A stretch of DNA of 64,000 nucleotides from Pyropia yezoensis (taxonomy: Eukaryota; Rhodophyta; Bangiophyceae; Bangiales; Bangiaceae), in contig CM020620.1 of NCBI GenBank assembly GCA_009829735.1, positions 6,836,545 through 6,900,544 on the forward strand, written 5' to 3'. Every line of letters starts with the position of its first letter. Position 1 is the stretch's first letter. Positions 1 to 10,793 of this stretch are shown piece after piece. Below the pieces are notes generated by a model. It saw only the letters and a list, made by a program, of their open reading frames with translations. It made no database searches and was not told where the DNA came from. Made by a program: the position numbers and the translations under genes.

Positions 1-129
1 CCCCTGTTCGCCCGGTCCAGCCACTACGCGACGAAGGTGTGCCACGAGCCAGGCGGGTACCTTTACTTTTACATCAATGGAGAGGGCGTCCTTCTGTTCA
101 AGGCCCTGCGGGACATGCCACAGGGATGA
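1..129 (+). CDS. C-terminal fragment of an unidentified host protein
   Basis: Frame 1 is open from the window edge to TGA at 127-129 and encodes about 42 residues, including the stretch HYATKVCHEPGGYLYFY. The mix of aromatic, charged and small residues is protein-like, unlike the Ala/Arg/Pro-rich translations that GC-rich noncoding DNA gives here. The start lies upstream of the window, so no domain can be assigned. GC rises and the reading frames become low-complexity immediately after the stop, which supports this as a true gene end. Confidence 0.5.
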   Translation, partial: PLFARSSHYATKVCHEPGGYLYFYINGEGVLLFKALRDMPQG

Positions 130-650
130 CCACCGCGGGGCGAGGGGGCGAAGAGAGGGTGGGACCTGCAAGGCGGGCGTCGGCGGGGGGGGGAAGGGCA
201 CCGCAGGAGTCTTTTTTTCGCGCGCGTGGAGAGCAGGCATTATGAGGGGTGAAGCATTCTGTTTTTTATGCCGGGCTCCTCGAGAGGTTGCGGGGAAGAG
301 GTGAAGTGGTGTTCTTGCTGGTATCCAGCATGGCATGATAGGGCGGCAGAAAATGGCCGGGATGCCGGGCCCGCGCATTAACACGCCCGCGTCCCGTCGT
401 TGCCTGCCAGCGCCGGCGGGGCCAGGGAACCTACGCGCGCCGCGGGCGCACAGGGATTGACACCAGCGCGTTCAATGCAGGTGGACAGGCAGGGGGCGTA
501 CCCCCCGGCGCTGGGCGACCGCCCCACCGAAGGGAGGGCCGCCGCGTGCGGTGCTCGCGCGTCGCAGCCCCGTACGTGGGCCGCGGCGGGCGGCCGTGGC
601 CCTAACATAACTTGCCACCGCAGCAGCGGCATCAGGGGTTGGGGTAAGGG
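130..650. other. Intergenic host DNA, no supported gene
   Basis: GC-rich sequence. Overlapping open frames exist on both strands, but their translations are low-complexity (Arg, Ala, Pro) and match nothing I recognise. Near 636-657 there is a G-rich run containing one TTAGGG-like unit. It is too short to call a telomeric tract. Confidence 0.5.
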
Positions 651-1787
651 TTAGGGGTCACCGCCACTACCACCACCGCCACCACCGCCGCAGCCGCCGT
701 CGGTGCCGCGGCCGTCCCCCCCCCAGGGTTTCCACGTGTCCATCCCCCCCCCAATGGGGTGCTCCCCCAGCAGCGCCGTCAACGGGCCGTCGACGGCACC
801 GCCGCCACCGGCGCCGGCACCCCCCCCCCCCCAGGCAGGGTCGGCGGCCGCGGCGGTCATCACCCCCGCCGCCGCGCGCCCCCGGCCGTAGCCGAGGACC
901 ACCCACACGCTCAGCGGCACGACGACCGCCCCATAGGCGGCCACCACCGCCGCCGCAACGGCAACGAGCAGGCTGGGCGCGCAGCCGGCGCGGGCGATGA
1001 CGAGGAAGGTGGACGCCTGCAAGACGGTGGTGCCACGGAGAGCGGCGACCGAGTAGGGAGCGTCGTTGGGCAGCGCCCCAAACAGCGCAAAGGTGGCCGT
1101 GTGGGTGCCCGCCGCCGGCCAACGGGACGCCCCCACCTCTGCCGCCGCCAGCAGTCCAATGCCAGGCACGACAGGCCGCCGAGGGTGCCCAGCGCCGCAA
1201 AGACCGCCACCTGGCGGGCCACCTACCCCCCGAGGGGGGCGGTGACGACCAGGTAGGCTCCCCAACTCGGACAGTACCACCGCCACAGCCAAGAGGGCGG
1301 CGGCGGCGGACGCGGGCTCGGGCGGCGCCGCCACCCCCCACAGCGCGTCGTCGTAGCGGGAGACGAGGGTGGCCAGAAGGGCGGGCAGGGCGACCGCGGC
1401 CTCGAGGCGCAGCGGCAGCACCGCCCCGACGGCGGTGCTGGCGTTGCCCAGCACCCCCACCGGCAGCAGCAGCGTGCGGGGGCAGAGGGTGGCGGCGGTC
1501 GCCGCCTCGACCGCACTCCCCGGCGCCACCCCCCGGGAGGCTACCCCACGGAGGGAGGGGCGGACCGCTGCGGGGGGGATAGCCTCCGGGTCCGCCGCCG
1601 TCGCCGCCGCCACCGCAGCGGGGGACAGCGCCCCGCGGATCAGCTGCGGCCGCACGGACCAGTCGGTCATGAGGAGGCCGCTGCGGCCGGCCGTCAGGGG
1701 GTCCCCCCGCCCCACCACCTCCCCGTCCACCTCAGTGCCGTCGAGCAACGAGGATGCCACGACGTCGCACAGCGCCGCGGACCGCAC
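651..1787 (-). pseudogene. Damaged multi-pass membrane protein gene
   Basis: The long minus-strand frame encodes several hydrophobic, probably membrane-spanning stretches: around LLLPVGVLGNAS, then AAALLAVAVVLSELG, then STFLVIARAG, and a final long one ending VVVPLSVWVVLGY. Between about 1255 and 1150 the protein-like sequence moves to the neighbouring frame (AYLVVTAPLGG, a TAG, then ARQVAVFAALGTLGGL) and then returns to the first frame (AAAEVGAS...). This looks like two compensating one-base indels plus a nonsense codon. The C-terminal end (about 890-651) becomes poly-Gly. A transporter-like role is possible, but I do not recognise the family. Alternatively the two shifts are assembly errors in homopolymer-rich DNA and the gene is intact. 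Confidence 0.4.
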
Positions 1788-2422
1788 AAAGGTGCGCGCG
1801 TGGCCCGCGCAGAGGACAAAGGTGAGGGCGTCGAGCTAGCCGGTCGGCGCGGCAACCGGGCGGCGACAAAGTGCGGCAGCGGTAGCAGGAGGGAGCACGG
1901 AAATCAAACAGTAGGCAGAGAGCGGCGGTGGCGGCGGCGTGGCTGTGACGGCGCCCCCCCGACGGTGAGTGGCTGTCCATGCTGTGCAGACGACTACAGT
2001 CAAAACACTCGTTGACCGTCACCACACTGCTGGCATACTGCTGCCGCGCCTACGAACACAGCCTGTCGTGAGGTCCCTTGGCCAGACATTCGCGGTGGCC
2101 GCCCTTGATGCCGGAACGGGGATGGGACATGTGCCACGGGATGGGGAGGGGAACGAAAAATGAAATGTACTGTACATACAGCATGCATGGCCATGGCTGC
2201 TACCTGCGCGCGTGTTGATTGGTGTGAATGGAGGCGGTCCCGTCATAAATTAAATGGGCATGCAGAGCAAAGCCAGCAACTAGAGCGCGGGTCGATCCGC
2301 TCGCCCGCTCTCCAAACCACAATCCACCCGGGAGAGCACACGCACCAAACCGGCCCACCCAACAGCCGTCCTTGTCATCGCCGACCAGTCCCAGCGGTAT
2401 ATCGGTGTACTCGCGCGGCGTG
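1788..2422. other. Intergenic host DNA between two minus-strand genes
   Basis: No convincing coding sequence. The 2160-2260 part has lower GC and a small dyad, TGTACTGTACATACA. It lies downstream of the 2423-4417 gene and upstream of the 651-1787 gene, so it should hold the 3' end of the former and the promoter of the latter. No clear signal is visible for either. Confidence 0.4.
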
Positions 2423-4417
2423 TCACCCGGCTCGCATTATCCCCGATCCTGGCGCGCCGAGTGCACCCATACGTCCCACCCCGGGGTAGACCCCCCCCAT
2501 CTCAGTGGGTGACGCGATGGGCAGCGGCGCGACACTTGGTGGAGGCGCGACCGCCGCGATGAGTGACATGAGGGCATCCCCGCCCACCGCCTGTCCAGCC
2601 AGCGGAAGCAGGTGCACGCTCATCTTCTCCGCGTGCGCCTCCACAACCACCGCGAGCTGGTGGGCGGCAAGGAAGGCCCCCGCCGCGTCGACCGTGGCCA
2701 GGTGGACCAGCCCCAAAGCCGATGCAGCGTGTGCAGTTGCGTCCATTTGGTAGGCCTCGATAACTGCAGGGTGGGGGAGCCACGGCACGAGTGCGGGAAG
2801 GAGGGTGCTCAGGGCATTGGAGTAGAGCGTCAGTTCCGTCGCGAGCAGCGCGAGAGACACTTGAGCACAGGGCGCTGGGGGCGGAGTGGACCCGGCCGCT
2901 GCGGTGGCAGCAGCGGCAGCGGCTGTTGCAGCCGACGCCGTGCCGTCCGTTGCGGCGCGCAGCGCGGCGCGGGAGCGGGAAAACCAGACGGAAAACACAG
3001 AGGAGAGCGCTGCGGTGCCAGCCGTCGTTGGCGTTGACAACGTCCGCAGCGGCGGAGGCGCACCCTCGCGAAGCGCCGACGCGACCCCGCCATCAGTGAT
3101 TGGCGCTACCACCCCGGGCGGTTGCGGGATGGGCGGGCCAAAGCTGCCAACCGTCGCCCGGCGGAGACCACCGCTCGGACGCGCATCCGTGACAGTGACA
3201 GGGGCAAGCCGAGGCGTGGCCGGGAAAACCCCCGCCGCCGCGGCCGCCAGTGGGCTGACCATAGGCGGCAGCACATTCTGAGCCCCCGCCAACGTGGCTG
3301 CCGACGGGCTGACCAACGGAGACGGAGGGGTTTGGGCCCCCGCCAATGTGGGCGCGGTAGCCGAAGCCTTGCCTCGCGCACGCTGCCGCGAAGTGGGTGG
3401 GAGTGCGCGCCGCGGTCGCTTGGCGGGCGAGGAATACTTGCGGCACTGTGGTGGCGATGGTGTCGACCCCTTGGGCGCGTGGCTGTCCGAAGACCCGTCC
3501 GAGCCAGTCGACACGCCGGTGATGATGCTAAACCGACTGTCGCTAGGGGGGGGGGAGCTCGCACGGCGGCGTCTGCAGGAGGAAGGGCGCGTCGCGACCG
3601 AGGCGGGGATAGGCACTTGAGCGATGCCACCCGACGTGTGGTCCGTCGTCCAGCCAGCCAGGCTTGGCAGCGCCGACCCTGCTCTTGCGCGCACCAGCCC
3701 CGCTGCGGACGACACCGATGCCATAGCCCGTGGTACGTCTGTCCTGGACGCAACAGCGCTTGGTGCAACCCCCCGTGTCGTCGCCGATGATGTCACCGAG
3801 AGAGGTGTAACCTCCGAATTGGGGTTGAGAAGCGGTGTTCCGACCACAGGAAGATGCGACTGCGGCGCAGCCGCATCGAGAGTCCCCGCCATTGCCTCGG
3901 CCACCGCCGTGGCGCCGGACAAGAACCACTGGGACAGACTTCCCGAGCTTGCCAGTGGATCCACCCGGGCCCCTTTCCCCCCCGAGAGCACACTCACCAG
4001 CGGTTGTTTCAGGTCCCCCAAGTTGGTGTGCCCCGGCCCAAGGCCCTCCGAGGCATTACCAACAGGCAATCGGTGGGTGCCGTCGTTGCCGGCAGACGCA
4101 CCGTCGGCCGTCCAGTCAGCCCACCCCCAGTCGAGAGAGGCGTTGGATGCCATCGCTGACGGGCCATCGCCGCTACCGTCACCATAGCCGCTGCCATTGT
4201 CTGAGACGCCGCTCATCCACAATGCGCTCTCACCGGGGCCTTGGGGCACAGTGGGTTGACAATCGCCGTTGATGCCGTCTCCGATCGTGCCGCGAAGAAA
4301 GGAGAGGGGGTCGAGAACGTCAAGGCACCCGACGCCGTCGCCGTTGTTGCCGCTCACAAGGTGGCCTGGCCCATCGCCGCGGAGGAGCTCATCGCTTGAC
4401 ACGGGTAAGTCGCCCAT
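2423..4417 (-). CDS. Hypothetical Ala/Ser/Pro-rich protein, about 664 aa
   Basis: I chose the ATG at 4417 (MGDLPVSSDELLRGDG). The same frame is open upstream to 4750, but there it translates as low-complexity Pro/Arg/Ser sequence. The N-terminal half is Gly/Asp/Ser-rich (NNGDGVGC, GSGYGDGSGDG) and looks disordered. The middle has basic, nuclear-localisation-like patches (RRRRASS, AKRPRRALPP) and repeated LAGAQ / PLVSP segments. The last 150 residues or so are more ordered and helical-looking (ELTLYSNALSTLLPAL, AVIEAYQMDATAHAASALGLVHLA, AAHQLAVVVEAHAEKM). There are no catalytic motifs. It could be a nuclear regulatory protein, which is a guess from composition. No intron is evident. Confidence 0.5.
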   Translation of the reverse strand: MGDLPVSSDELLRGDGPGHLVSGNNGDGVGCLDVLDPLSFLRGTIGDGINGDCQPTVPQGPGESALWMSGVSDNGSGYGDGSGDGPSAMASNASLDWGWADWTADGASAGNDGTHRLPVGNASEGLGPGHTNLGDLKQPLVSVLSGGKGARVDPLASSGSLSQWFLSGATAVAEAMAGTLDAAAPQSHLPVVGTPLLNPNSEVTPLSVTSSATTRGVAPSAVASRTDVPRAMASVSSAAGLVRARAGSALPSLAGWTTDHTSGGIAQVPIPASVATRPSSCRRRRASSPPPSDSRFSIITGVSTGSDGSSDSHAPKGSTPSPPQCRKYSSPAKRPRRALPPTSRQRARGKASATAPTLAGAQTPPSPLVSPSAATLAGAQNVLPPMVSPLAAAAAGVFPATPRLAPVTVTDARPSGGLRRATVGSFGPPIPQPPGVVAPITDGGVASALREGAPPPLRTLSTPTTAGTAALSSVFSVWFSRSRAALRAATDGTASAATAAAAAATAAAGSTPPPAPCAQVSLALLATELTLYSNALSTLLPALVPWLPHPAVIEAYQMDATAHAASALGLVHLATVDAAGAFLAAHQLAVVVEAHAEKMSVHLLPLAGQAVGGDALMSLIAAVAPPPSVAPLPIASPTEMGGVYPGVGRMGALGAPGSGIMRAG

Positions 4418-5528
4418 CACTGTGTGCGAGACGCAAGATGCAGACGTGCCGATCAATGGAAGAGAGGGAGGGGGGGGGTGTTGTAAGAGCGTTGGCAGGG
4501 CACGTGCGGGATGAGGGAAGAGTGTGGATGGGGTGGCGTTCTGAGTATGGACTCGTCGGTTCACACTTGCACGCAGTGAGCGGGGAAGACAGGGCGGCGG
4601 CGGCGGTTCGAAGAGTGGGCGTTGGGGAGTGCGTGCGTGCCCGCGTTCATAGGGGGCGGGAGAGCGCCGGCTGCGCGACACCTGCGAGCTGGCTCTCTCT
4701 CTTGCAGGTGCACGTGGCGTTGAGGGTGCAGGCCCGCTCCCAACCGCCACAGCGAGGACTCAACCACCGCAAGAGACCGCAACACGTGCCCGTCCTGCGG
4801 CAGCCGGGAGAGGTCAGGTGCTGCTTGCTCACTTTGCACCTCCCTGCGGCTGTGGGACGCGCCGTCCACGGCGTCGCCAGCACACCAGCACGTGCCGTCG
4901 GGAACAGTATGTGTGATTGGCTGATGCAGGCCGTCGCCCAGAGGCGGAGGGCACCGTCAAGCGAAGAACCACTTTAGGAGGAGTCTCCAGCTATTTCTTT
5001 CTGTTCTTACTCCAATTTGACGACACCTGGAGCCAATCGCGTGCGCCCATTCGACAGAAAGATCCTTCTCACGTGTCGTTCGGACCACGTTCTGATCCTA
5101 ATGTTCAGGGATCCGAACAATATTTGGCCCGGTTACCATATCGACGGCCGGGATGCAAAATATCAGACCACCGCAAGACGTCCTCTTGCAGTGGTGGAGA
5201 CGGCGGTGCGGGGGCGGACGCTCACGCAGGTGCTGTGGCAAACCGGGTTGAACAGTACATACACACAGTACATGGTGGCGGAACGCCATCACGTGACAGC
5301 CTTGAAAATATCGGAAGATCGAGACCGCTGCAGAGGCCTGGAGAACACTGATGAGTGGGTTAGGTTTCGCGCCATCACCCATCTTCGCCGTGAAGTAAAT
5401 ATCAATGGAAGCCCCCCTCTCCGAGAGGGGCTTACAGCGAAGCCCTCTAAGAGGGTCCTACACTATCACTGATGAACCGTGCGACAATTGCCCCCGCCGT
5501 CGCCGGCAGGGCTCGTCGCTGTGCGGGA
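4418..5528. other. Upstream region of the 2423-4417 gene and unassigned sequence
   Basis: About 4418-4980 should contain the promoter of the minus-strand gene. From about 4980 to 5470 the GC falls, and a plus-strand frame (5017-5472, about 151 codons) gives a less biased translation that matches nothing I know. Two adjacent hairpins lie at about 5413-5460: a 7-bp stem in CCCCTCTCCGAGAGGGG, then CCCTCT/AGAGGG. They sit downstream of the Fanzor-like remnant, so they might be transcript 3'-end structures or parts of an unrecognised short repeat. Confidence 0.3.
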
Positions 5529-5605
5529 TTAGGCAGTGGCCCCGTCCAGAGCCCTCACCGAGACGAGTTTGGTCGTCGCCCGGACAGGGTTGGTAGTACC
5601 GCCAC

Positions 5606-5692
5606 CGCCTCCACCGCCTCCACCTCCTCCACCGCCACCGCCACCGCCTTCACCGCCTCCACCGCCACCGCCTCCACCGATACCGCCAGCAC
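5606..5692. repeat. CCN-rich trinucleotide microsatellite
   Basis: Imperfect (CCA/CCG/CCT) triplet array. On the minus strand it encodes the poly-Gly run near the end of the Fanzor-like frame. It probably expanded by replication slippage. Confidence 0.8.
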
Positions 5693-7911
5693 TGTCCGAC
5701 ACAAGCCACGGCGGGTGCCACTCCGATGCCGTGTCTCGGGACCACTGGTCCTTGCCATAGGAGCCAGCATAGTCGGCAGTGCTGGGAGCGGCAGCCCAGG
5801 TCAAGGCGGCTGCCGCCCAGTCCAGCAACGTCGGCTGCTTGACGGACATACCCTCAAAGACGTCCTCTGGGGTGGCCTCGGAGCCGGCTGGCCGGCTGGC
5901 CTCCCACACCGCCCGCCACGAGGCCTGCGCCATTGCCATAATCTCGCCGCCAGACTGCTCCGCATGCGCAGCACTTCTTACAGACATTGTTGCCCCCCGA
6001 GGCGGACAAGTGGGTGGTCGTGATGGCGGGTGTCGTCGCCGTCTCTGCCACAGTCGTCGACGGGCGCCCTCGGCGTGCGCCCCGGCAGTCTTGTCGGCCC
6101 CCGCTGCCCGCATCGCCTCTGCACACAGCGTGTCAATGAGTCACGCAGATGCGCCTGTCTGGGCGAGCTCCTCCCGCGCCTCCTTGCGGAGCTCGGGACG
6201 CGCCGCCCGCCTGGCCGATGCCACGGGTCCCCGGTGCTTGCGCTGCGACCGCCGGCGCCGCCGGCACCGGGAGAACTTTCCCGCCGCTGCCATGGTACCA
6301 CCACCGGCAGCATCACCACTCGCACTCGCGACGCCTTGACCCACCCCCCCTGTCAAAGATGCATTGCTGCTGATGTTGAGCGGCCCCACCACACTGGCGA
6401 CCGACTCGCCCCCGACAGCGGCGGCCGCCGCGTCGTTTTCCACAGCCGAGGATGGCAGCGTCTTGGTCTTCTTCCGGGTCCTGCGTACGACAGACAGGGG
6501 CGGCAGGGCTGCCCGCCTTGCTTCTGCCGCCGTCTTGATCGACTGGGCTTGCGACAATGAAGCGACAGCGGCGGCCAGCCGGCTCAGCGCGCGCGCCGCC
6601 CGCGCCAGGGAGTGAGCTGCGACCGTACATGGCCGCTCCGACCGGTACGCAAACACGTGTGGCGACGGGACGACGACAAGGTCGGGATCCAGGCCCAGGG
6701 AGTAGGCCGTGTAGATGTCATTGACCCCCTGGTCCACGCCCACTACACACTTCTTGACCAACCCTTCAAGGGGCAGGCCCATGACGGCCGCCTGGTGTTC
6801 CAGGCTCGTCACCCCGCCGCCCGACTTGGTCCCGTTGCCGCTTCGCAGTCGTCGGGCCTGGTGCGCTTGCGCGGCCGCCACCTCGGCCGCGTCGGCGGGC
6901 CGCTCCAGCGTAAAGACGATACCCGTCCCGTCAGTAACGACGTACGGGCAAAAGCGGGACAGCCTTGTAGAAACCCCGGCCATGGCGGCCAGCTTGGCGA
7001 CACCGGCGCTTCTACTCGTGCCGCGACTTCCAGCCAACAGGGTGTGCACCTCGCCGAGCCCCGGGTGTGAGACGAGTTGAGCCCGTTCCGTCGCCCACCG
7101 CAGCAGCGTCGGGGTGGCGTGCGTGTAGCGGCACAGGTCGGGTGCCAGGCGCGGAAAGACCGCATACGACGCGCGCTTCCGCGATAAGAGCAGCCGCTGC
7201 ACCTAAATGAGGAGGGGAAGGAAGGGCGGCCAGCACCCCTGGCGGCGCGTCTCGGGGAGGGTGATGGCCAGCTCTGCGCTAAACTTCATGGACAGCACCC
7301 GCGGAAAGACGGCCTTGAGGTCTGCGGCGATCCTCTGCTGTACGAAGGGTGGCGCCCCCGCCGGCCACGAGCCGTCCTTGACCTCGTCGGCACCCCCCAT
7401 CATCGTGTCGGCGATGAACCGCGTGAGCTTGCCGCGAAGGGCGCGACGCTCACGGTCTTGAGCGAGGCCTGCAGGGGTGGACGCCTGCGCTTGCGCCTGT
7501 GCGGTCGAGGGTGGATGCGGTAGCAGCCCGACCGCTTGCAGGGCGTCATCGACCATCACCTTGGCAAGGCACGTCACGGCTGTCTTTGCCGTCCGTGCCA
7601 CGTGCATCGAGATGGTCGTGGCCGCCGTCTTGAACGCAAGCGCATCTCCCGAGCCTGGCAGGTCCTTGCTGCAGGGCAGCGGCGCCTCTTCTTGAACGGT
7701 AGACATGAAGCGGGCATAGACGGTTGCAAACGCCTTGCCGCCCAGCCCGTCGCCGGCAAAGGCCGACTCCTGGGGGTGCTTTCCCGGGAGAGCCTGGGAG
7801 CAACCGGAGAGCTCGCCGTCGGGCCTCTCTGCCACCGCTGCGCCGCGAAACGAGGTTGCCGCCGGGGCCCACCTGAACAGGGGCGGGTGGCTGCCGCTTG
7901 CCAGCGCCAAG

Positions 7912-7916
7912 GGTAG
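7912..7916. other. Target-site duplication of element A, left copy (GGTAG)
   Basis: GGTAG directly precedes the TGTGG end of the left LTR and is repeated at 17569-17573 after the right LTR. A 5-bp duplication is typical of Ty3/Gypsy integrases. Removing the element and one copy rejoins the host frame exactly. Confidence 0.95.
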
Positions 7917-8488
7917 TGTGGTATAAAACTCGATCCTCTCAGACACGTGTCAATATCCCTCGGGGGAAAGGGACAGGTAACGCAGAAAGGGGAACTACGA
8001 GAATGGTATGCCTGTTGCCTCACGTGCCTGCTTGCAGGGCAAACAGATACGCACGGTAGTGCACACGGGGAAGAGGAAAGCAAACGCGCAGTTGTCTTTT
8101 TCCCTGAGGGCGCGGGCCGAGGGCGCCTCGCTGTCCCTCTTAACGTGCATCTGGGGGAACCCCGGCACGTTGGCCCGGTAGCCCCCCCATAACCCCGAGT
8201 GGCCCCGACCCGAGTCTAACCTCGTCAGGTCGGGGGCCACTATCACTACTAATTCTATTCCCACTCACTAATCTCACACTCAAATTCTCTCAAATCAAGT
8301 CCCTCGCAAATATGCAAAAACACATCAGAAATCCCTCTCTCGCGTGTGGATAGCGTAGTCCACCGCATCCCAGTGCCGGGCACGGGCCACGGCCGCCAAC
8401 CATCGCCACACGGCGGGCGTGTTCTGGCACCTGGTGCCCTCTGGTTGCAGTCCCGGGTCGGCGCCAAGTCGGGGCCAGGGATGCTACA
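7917..8488 (-). repeat. Element A 3' LTR (left)
   Basis: Starts TGTGGTATAAAACTC and ends GGGATGCTACA on the plus strand, so it has TG...CA termini. It matches 16997-17568 along its whole length. It ends 188 bp before the ATG of the antisense ORF and may contain its promoter. Confidence 0.95.
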
Positions 8489-8505
8489 TAGCTCCCTCCC
8501 TAGTC
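8489..8505 (-). other. Element A polypurine tract
   Basis: On the minus strand the bases just before the 3' LTR are purine-rich (CTAGGGAGGGAGCTA). This is the expected plus-strand DNA primer position in an LTR retrotransposon. Confidence 0.6.
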
Positions 8506-8675
8506 CGGCACGTCCTCGGGCCGAACCAGGTGCCACCGTGCACAGCCTCGAGCACGTCCACACCGGTGCCGAGGTCGAGCGTCTTCACCCGGTCACGATC
8601 ACCTGCCCCGATTCTGCCCCCCCCCCCCTTCCGCTCCTTCACCTTGGCCCTCTCGTTCCCCGGAGTCTGGACGGT

Positions 8676-10793
8676 ATGTCCAGTTCCGAGATCCAAGCTG
8701 GGCCCGTGGTTCCGGCGGCGAGTGTTGCGGAGGAGAACTCGGGTCGTCGTGCCCCTCTCCTGCCTCCGGTTCCTCGGATGTCGGTGCCGGCGCCGGTCGC
8801 CACGGCGGGGACGGATCGAGTTCCCCCGGCTTCCGCGATGCACCCGGTCGAGGCCCCCCCGGAGGGTCTCCCGGAGATGCTTCTTGGGCAGGACCCTCTG
8901 GCGGCCCGGCGTTACTCCACGGTGGTCGGCAACGCCGGCGCGGCCCAGTGCCAGCAGGATTGCATGGACCTCTGGTGCAAGGAACTCCAGCGCGGGGTCT
9001 TGACCGAGATGGACAAGGCACGTCTTCATACGGCGGACCAGATGCGCCTGGCACAAGACCGCTCCCAGAGCTTCTCGGGTTCCTCTTGGGTTGCTCGTCT
9101 GGAGGATCTCCCCTTCGCGCTGGTACTGGATCTACCCTTGACCGAGCGTCGCGTGTCCGCGTCCGTTCTCCGGTGGCCGGAGGAGGAAGGGTACGTCCAC
9201 CGGGCGCTCAAGGTCTGGGACGAGGCGCTCAAGGGGTCGGGAAGCTTGAACTGCGACCCCCGTCCGAGCATGGTCGCTCTGGAGCCGCCTTTCTTGACCC
9301 GGAAATACTCCAAGTTGTCGCCGGCACGGGAGCAGGGTGAGCGACGCGGGCGTCAGCGTGACTTCCTTGTGAGCTGCAACCACCAGGAGTTCTGGAAGCT
9401 GGACAAGGCTAACCGGGCGGCATACTATCCCAAGGTCATCCCGCAGCAGCAGGAAGTCGAGATCCCGGTCGGGTTTGCTCCTTCCAGCATCCCTTGCACC
9501 TGGTACTTCTTGGACGCCTTGACTCAGGCGTCGATCAAGGGCTTCTTCCACTCAATCCCGTACATGATGTACACGTCCGAGATGACAGTCTTGGCGGCCA
9601 ACCACTGGCTTCATGAGGTCTTGGTGTCCAACCGGCTTTGGTTTCTCCCTGACCTCCTGATGGTCTGGATTGTCGACAAGTTGACCGTCGACTTCCTGTG
9701 CAGCCAGGACGAGGAGTACAAGGAGCTCTTCCAGGCGATGATCGACTTCCGGCGTCTGGTGCCGGTGCATGACCGGAACTTCTTGAACGCGATTGCCGAC
9801 CAGAACCGCCCGCGTCGGGATGGCTTCGGTTGGGCGCAGGTGGTCTACCAGTCTTCTCCGGCCAAGGTGCAGCTGGCGACGCCGCTTCCGGCGTGGCCGC
9901 AGCTAGGTAGCTTTCCTGCTCCGGCCGCCCTTGATCTTCTGCCAGTTGGGCCGCCGGTGCAGGAGTCGGGATGGGCCGCGGCGGTCGGTCGGGCGTCTGC
10001 GGCGGCTCCGCTTCCTCCGGTTGCCCCTGTCGCCCCGGTCGCCTCGCCTGAACCGTCACCGGCACGTCCGCGCCCTGTTCCGGCTGTGCCAGTACTTCAA
10101 GCTCCTCCGGCACCGCGCTTGTCTGCGGCGAGTCTGGGAGTGGCCGTGCGGTCGCCGATTACTCCGGCCGCTCTACCCCGGACGCCTTCTTCCAACGCCG
10201 GCGGCGCTGTGCCTCCGCTGGAGTTGGGTACTCCGGTCTCGGGGGCCGTTGTGGACCGTCCGGTAGTGTCATCCTCGGGCCGGTTCGAGATTCCGGCGCC
10301 GACTCTGCGCCTTACCCGCTTCCGGGTGCCTGACTGGTACCTGAACCAAGGTGGTCCAACATGCGACCAGTACGACGTCGGCATGATTGAAGACCAGCTG
10401 GGTCGTCTTCCGGTGCAGGTTGAAGGCGTCGGGTCCTCCCTGGTGCTGGGCACTTACGCCAGTGTCTTGAACGACGTGGTCGACCGGGTGTTTGCTTGCG
10501 CGGACAGCGGCCAGATGTCGAACAACCCGGTGGTTGGCGAACTTCTGACGACTTTGACGCGGCATGGCTTGGCCCAGCAGTGGTCAGAGACCTTCACGGG
10601 CTTCCAGCGGCGCCGACGGACATATCTGGATGAGCGGGAGCCACCGGCAACTACTGGTACTACTCCGATGGCGTCATACCGGGATGCGCCGCGTCCACCG
10701 CACTACGTCATCCCGTCTTCCTCCGGTTCCCGCCGTACCGCGGAGGCAGCGCCGGAGGACACTCCCGCGGCTCAGCGTCCGCGCCGGGAGTAG
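8676..10793 (+). CDS. Element A antisense ORF, about 705 aa, unknown function
   Basis: It runs opposite to gag and pol, in the space between pol and the 3' LTR. The ATG at 8676 (MSSSEIQAGPVVPA) is preferred because the upstream extension reads into the LTR. The protein has an Ala/Pro-rich N-terminus, then a globular region (about residues 80-400) with YYPKVIPQQQEVEIPVGF, a hydrophobic YFLDALTQASIKGFF, AANHWLHEVL and DLLMVWIVDKL. A Pro-rich linker follows, then a C-terminal domain (FRVPDWYLNQ..., VVDRVFACAD, VVGELLTTLTRHGL). Similar spacing of YYPK, VE(I/V)PxGF and ANxWLxEV occurs in the B-family antisense ORF. There is no signal peptide or CCHC knuckle. No known family is recognised. It may be a Gag- or Env-like accessory protein or a DNA-binding regulator; none of these is shown. 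Confidence 0.75.
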   Translation: MSSSEIQAGPVVPAASVAEENSGRRAPLLPPVPRMSVPAPVATAGTDRVPPASAMHPVEAPPEGLPEMLLGQDPLAARRYSTVVGNAGAAQCQQDCMDLWCKELQRGVLTEMDKARLHTADQMRLAQDRSQSFSGSSWVARLEDLPFALVLDLPLTERRVSASVLRWPEEEGYVHRALKVWDEALKGSGSLNCDPRPSMVALEPPFLTRKYSKLSPAREQGERRGRQRDFLVSCNHQEFWKLDKANRAAYYPKVIPQQQEVEIPVGFAPSSIPCTWYFLDALTQASIKGFFHSIPYMMYTSEMTVLAANHWLHEVLVSNRLWFLPDLLMVWIVDKLTVDFLCSQDEEYKELFQAMIDFRRLVPVHDRNFLNAIADQNRPRRDGFGWAQVVYQSSPAKVQLATPLPAWPQLGSFPAPAALDLLPVGPPVQESGWAAAVGRASAAAPLPPVAPVAPVASPEPSPARPRPVPAVPVLQAPPAPRLSAASLGVAVRSPITPAALPRTPSSNAGGAVPPLELGTPVSGAVVDRPVVSSSGRFEIPAPTLRLTRFRVPDWYLNQGGPTCDQYDVGMIEDQLGRLPVQVEGVGSSLVLGTYASVLNDVVDRVFACADSGQMSNNPVVGELLTTLTRHGLAQQWSETFTGFQRRRRTYLDEREPPATTGTTPMASYRDAPRPPHYVIPSSSGSRRTAEAAPEDTPAAQRPRRE

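Larger units (their letters stand above)
5529..7916 (-). pseudogene. Fanzor/TnpB-like gene remnant, C-terminal segment (RuvC and zinc-finger region)
   Basis: This is the last part of a minus-strand frame that starts at 39350. It enters at the element A target duplication (7912-7916) and keeps one frame to the stop at 5529. Nonsense codons sit at 7203-7205 (TAG) and 6141-6143 (TGA). RuvC-I-like motif: VVGVDQGVNDIYTAYS at about 6750-6700, with the Asp at 6734-6732. A basic block AAGKFSRCRRRRR followed by GPVASARRA (about 6290-6200) resembles the segment before RuvC-II in Fanzors. A zinc-finger/RuvC-III-like segment, CKKCCACGAVWRRD (about 5985-5941), lies in the shifted frame, and the conserved frame resumes as IMAMAQASWRAVWEASRP, so two small indels flank it. 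Fanzors are eukaryotic TnpB homologues, some shown to be RNA-guided nucleases. The match is by motif only; another RuvC-like transposon nuclease is possible. Confidence 0.5.

Noticed and set aside
636-657. Telomere-like GGGTTGGGGTAAGGGTTAGGGG
   Set aside because: Only one exact TTAGGG unit in 22 bases, no array, and G-rich noise is common here.
651-1341. Other long ORFs on both strands across 651-1787
   Set aside because: They are shadow frames of GC-rich DNA, translating to Arg/Pro/Gly-rich low-complexity sequence; only the hydrophobic frame looks like a protein.
5017-5472. 151-codon plus-strand ORF
   Set aside because: No recognisable motif and no support for start or end; listed only as unassigned sequence.
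8346-8675. Longer start of the element A antisense ORF within the LTR
   Set aside because: The extension lies partly in the LTR and encodes biased sequence; the ATG at 8676 gives a start comparable with the other families.
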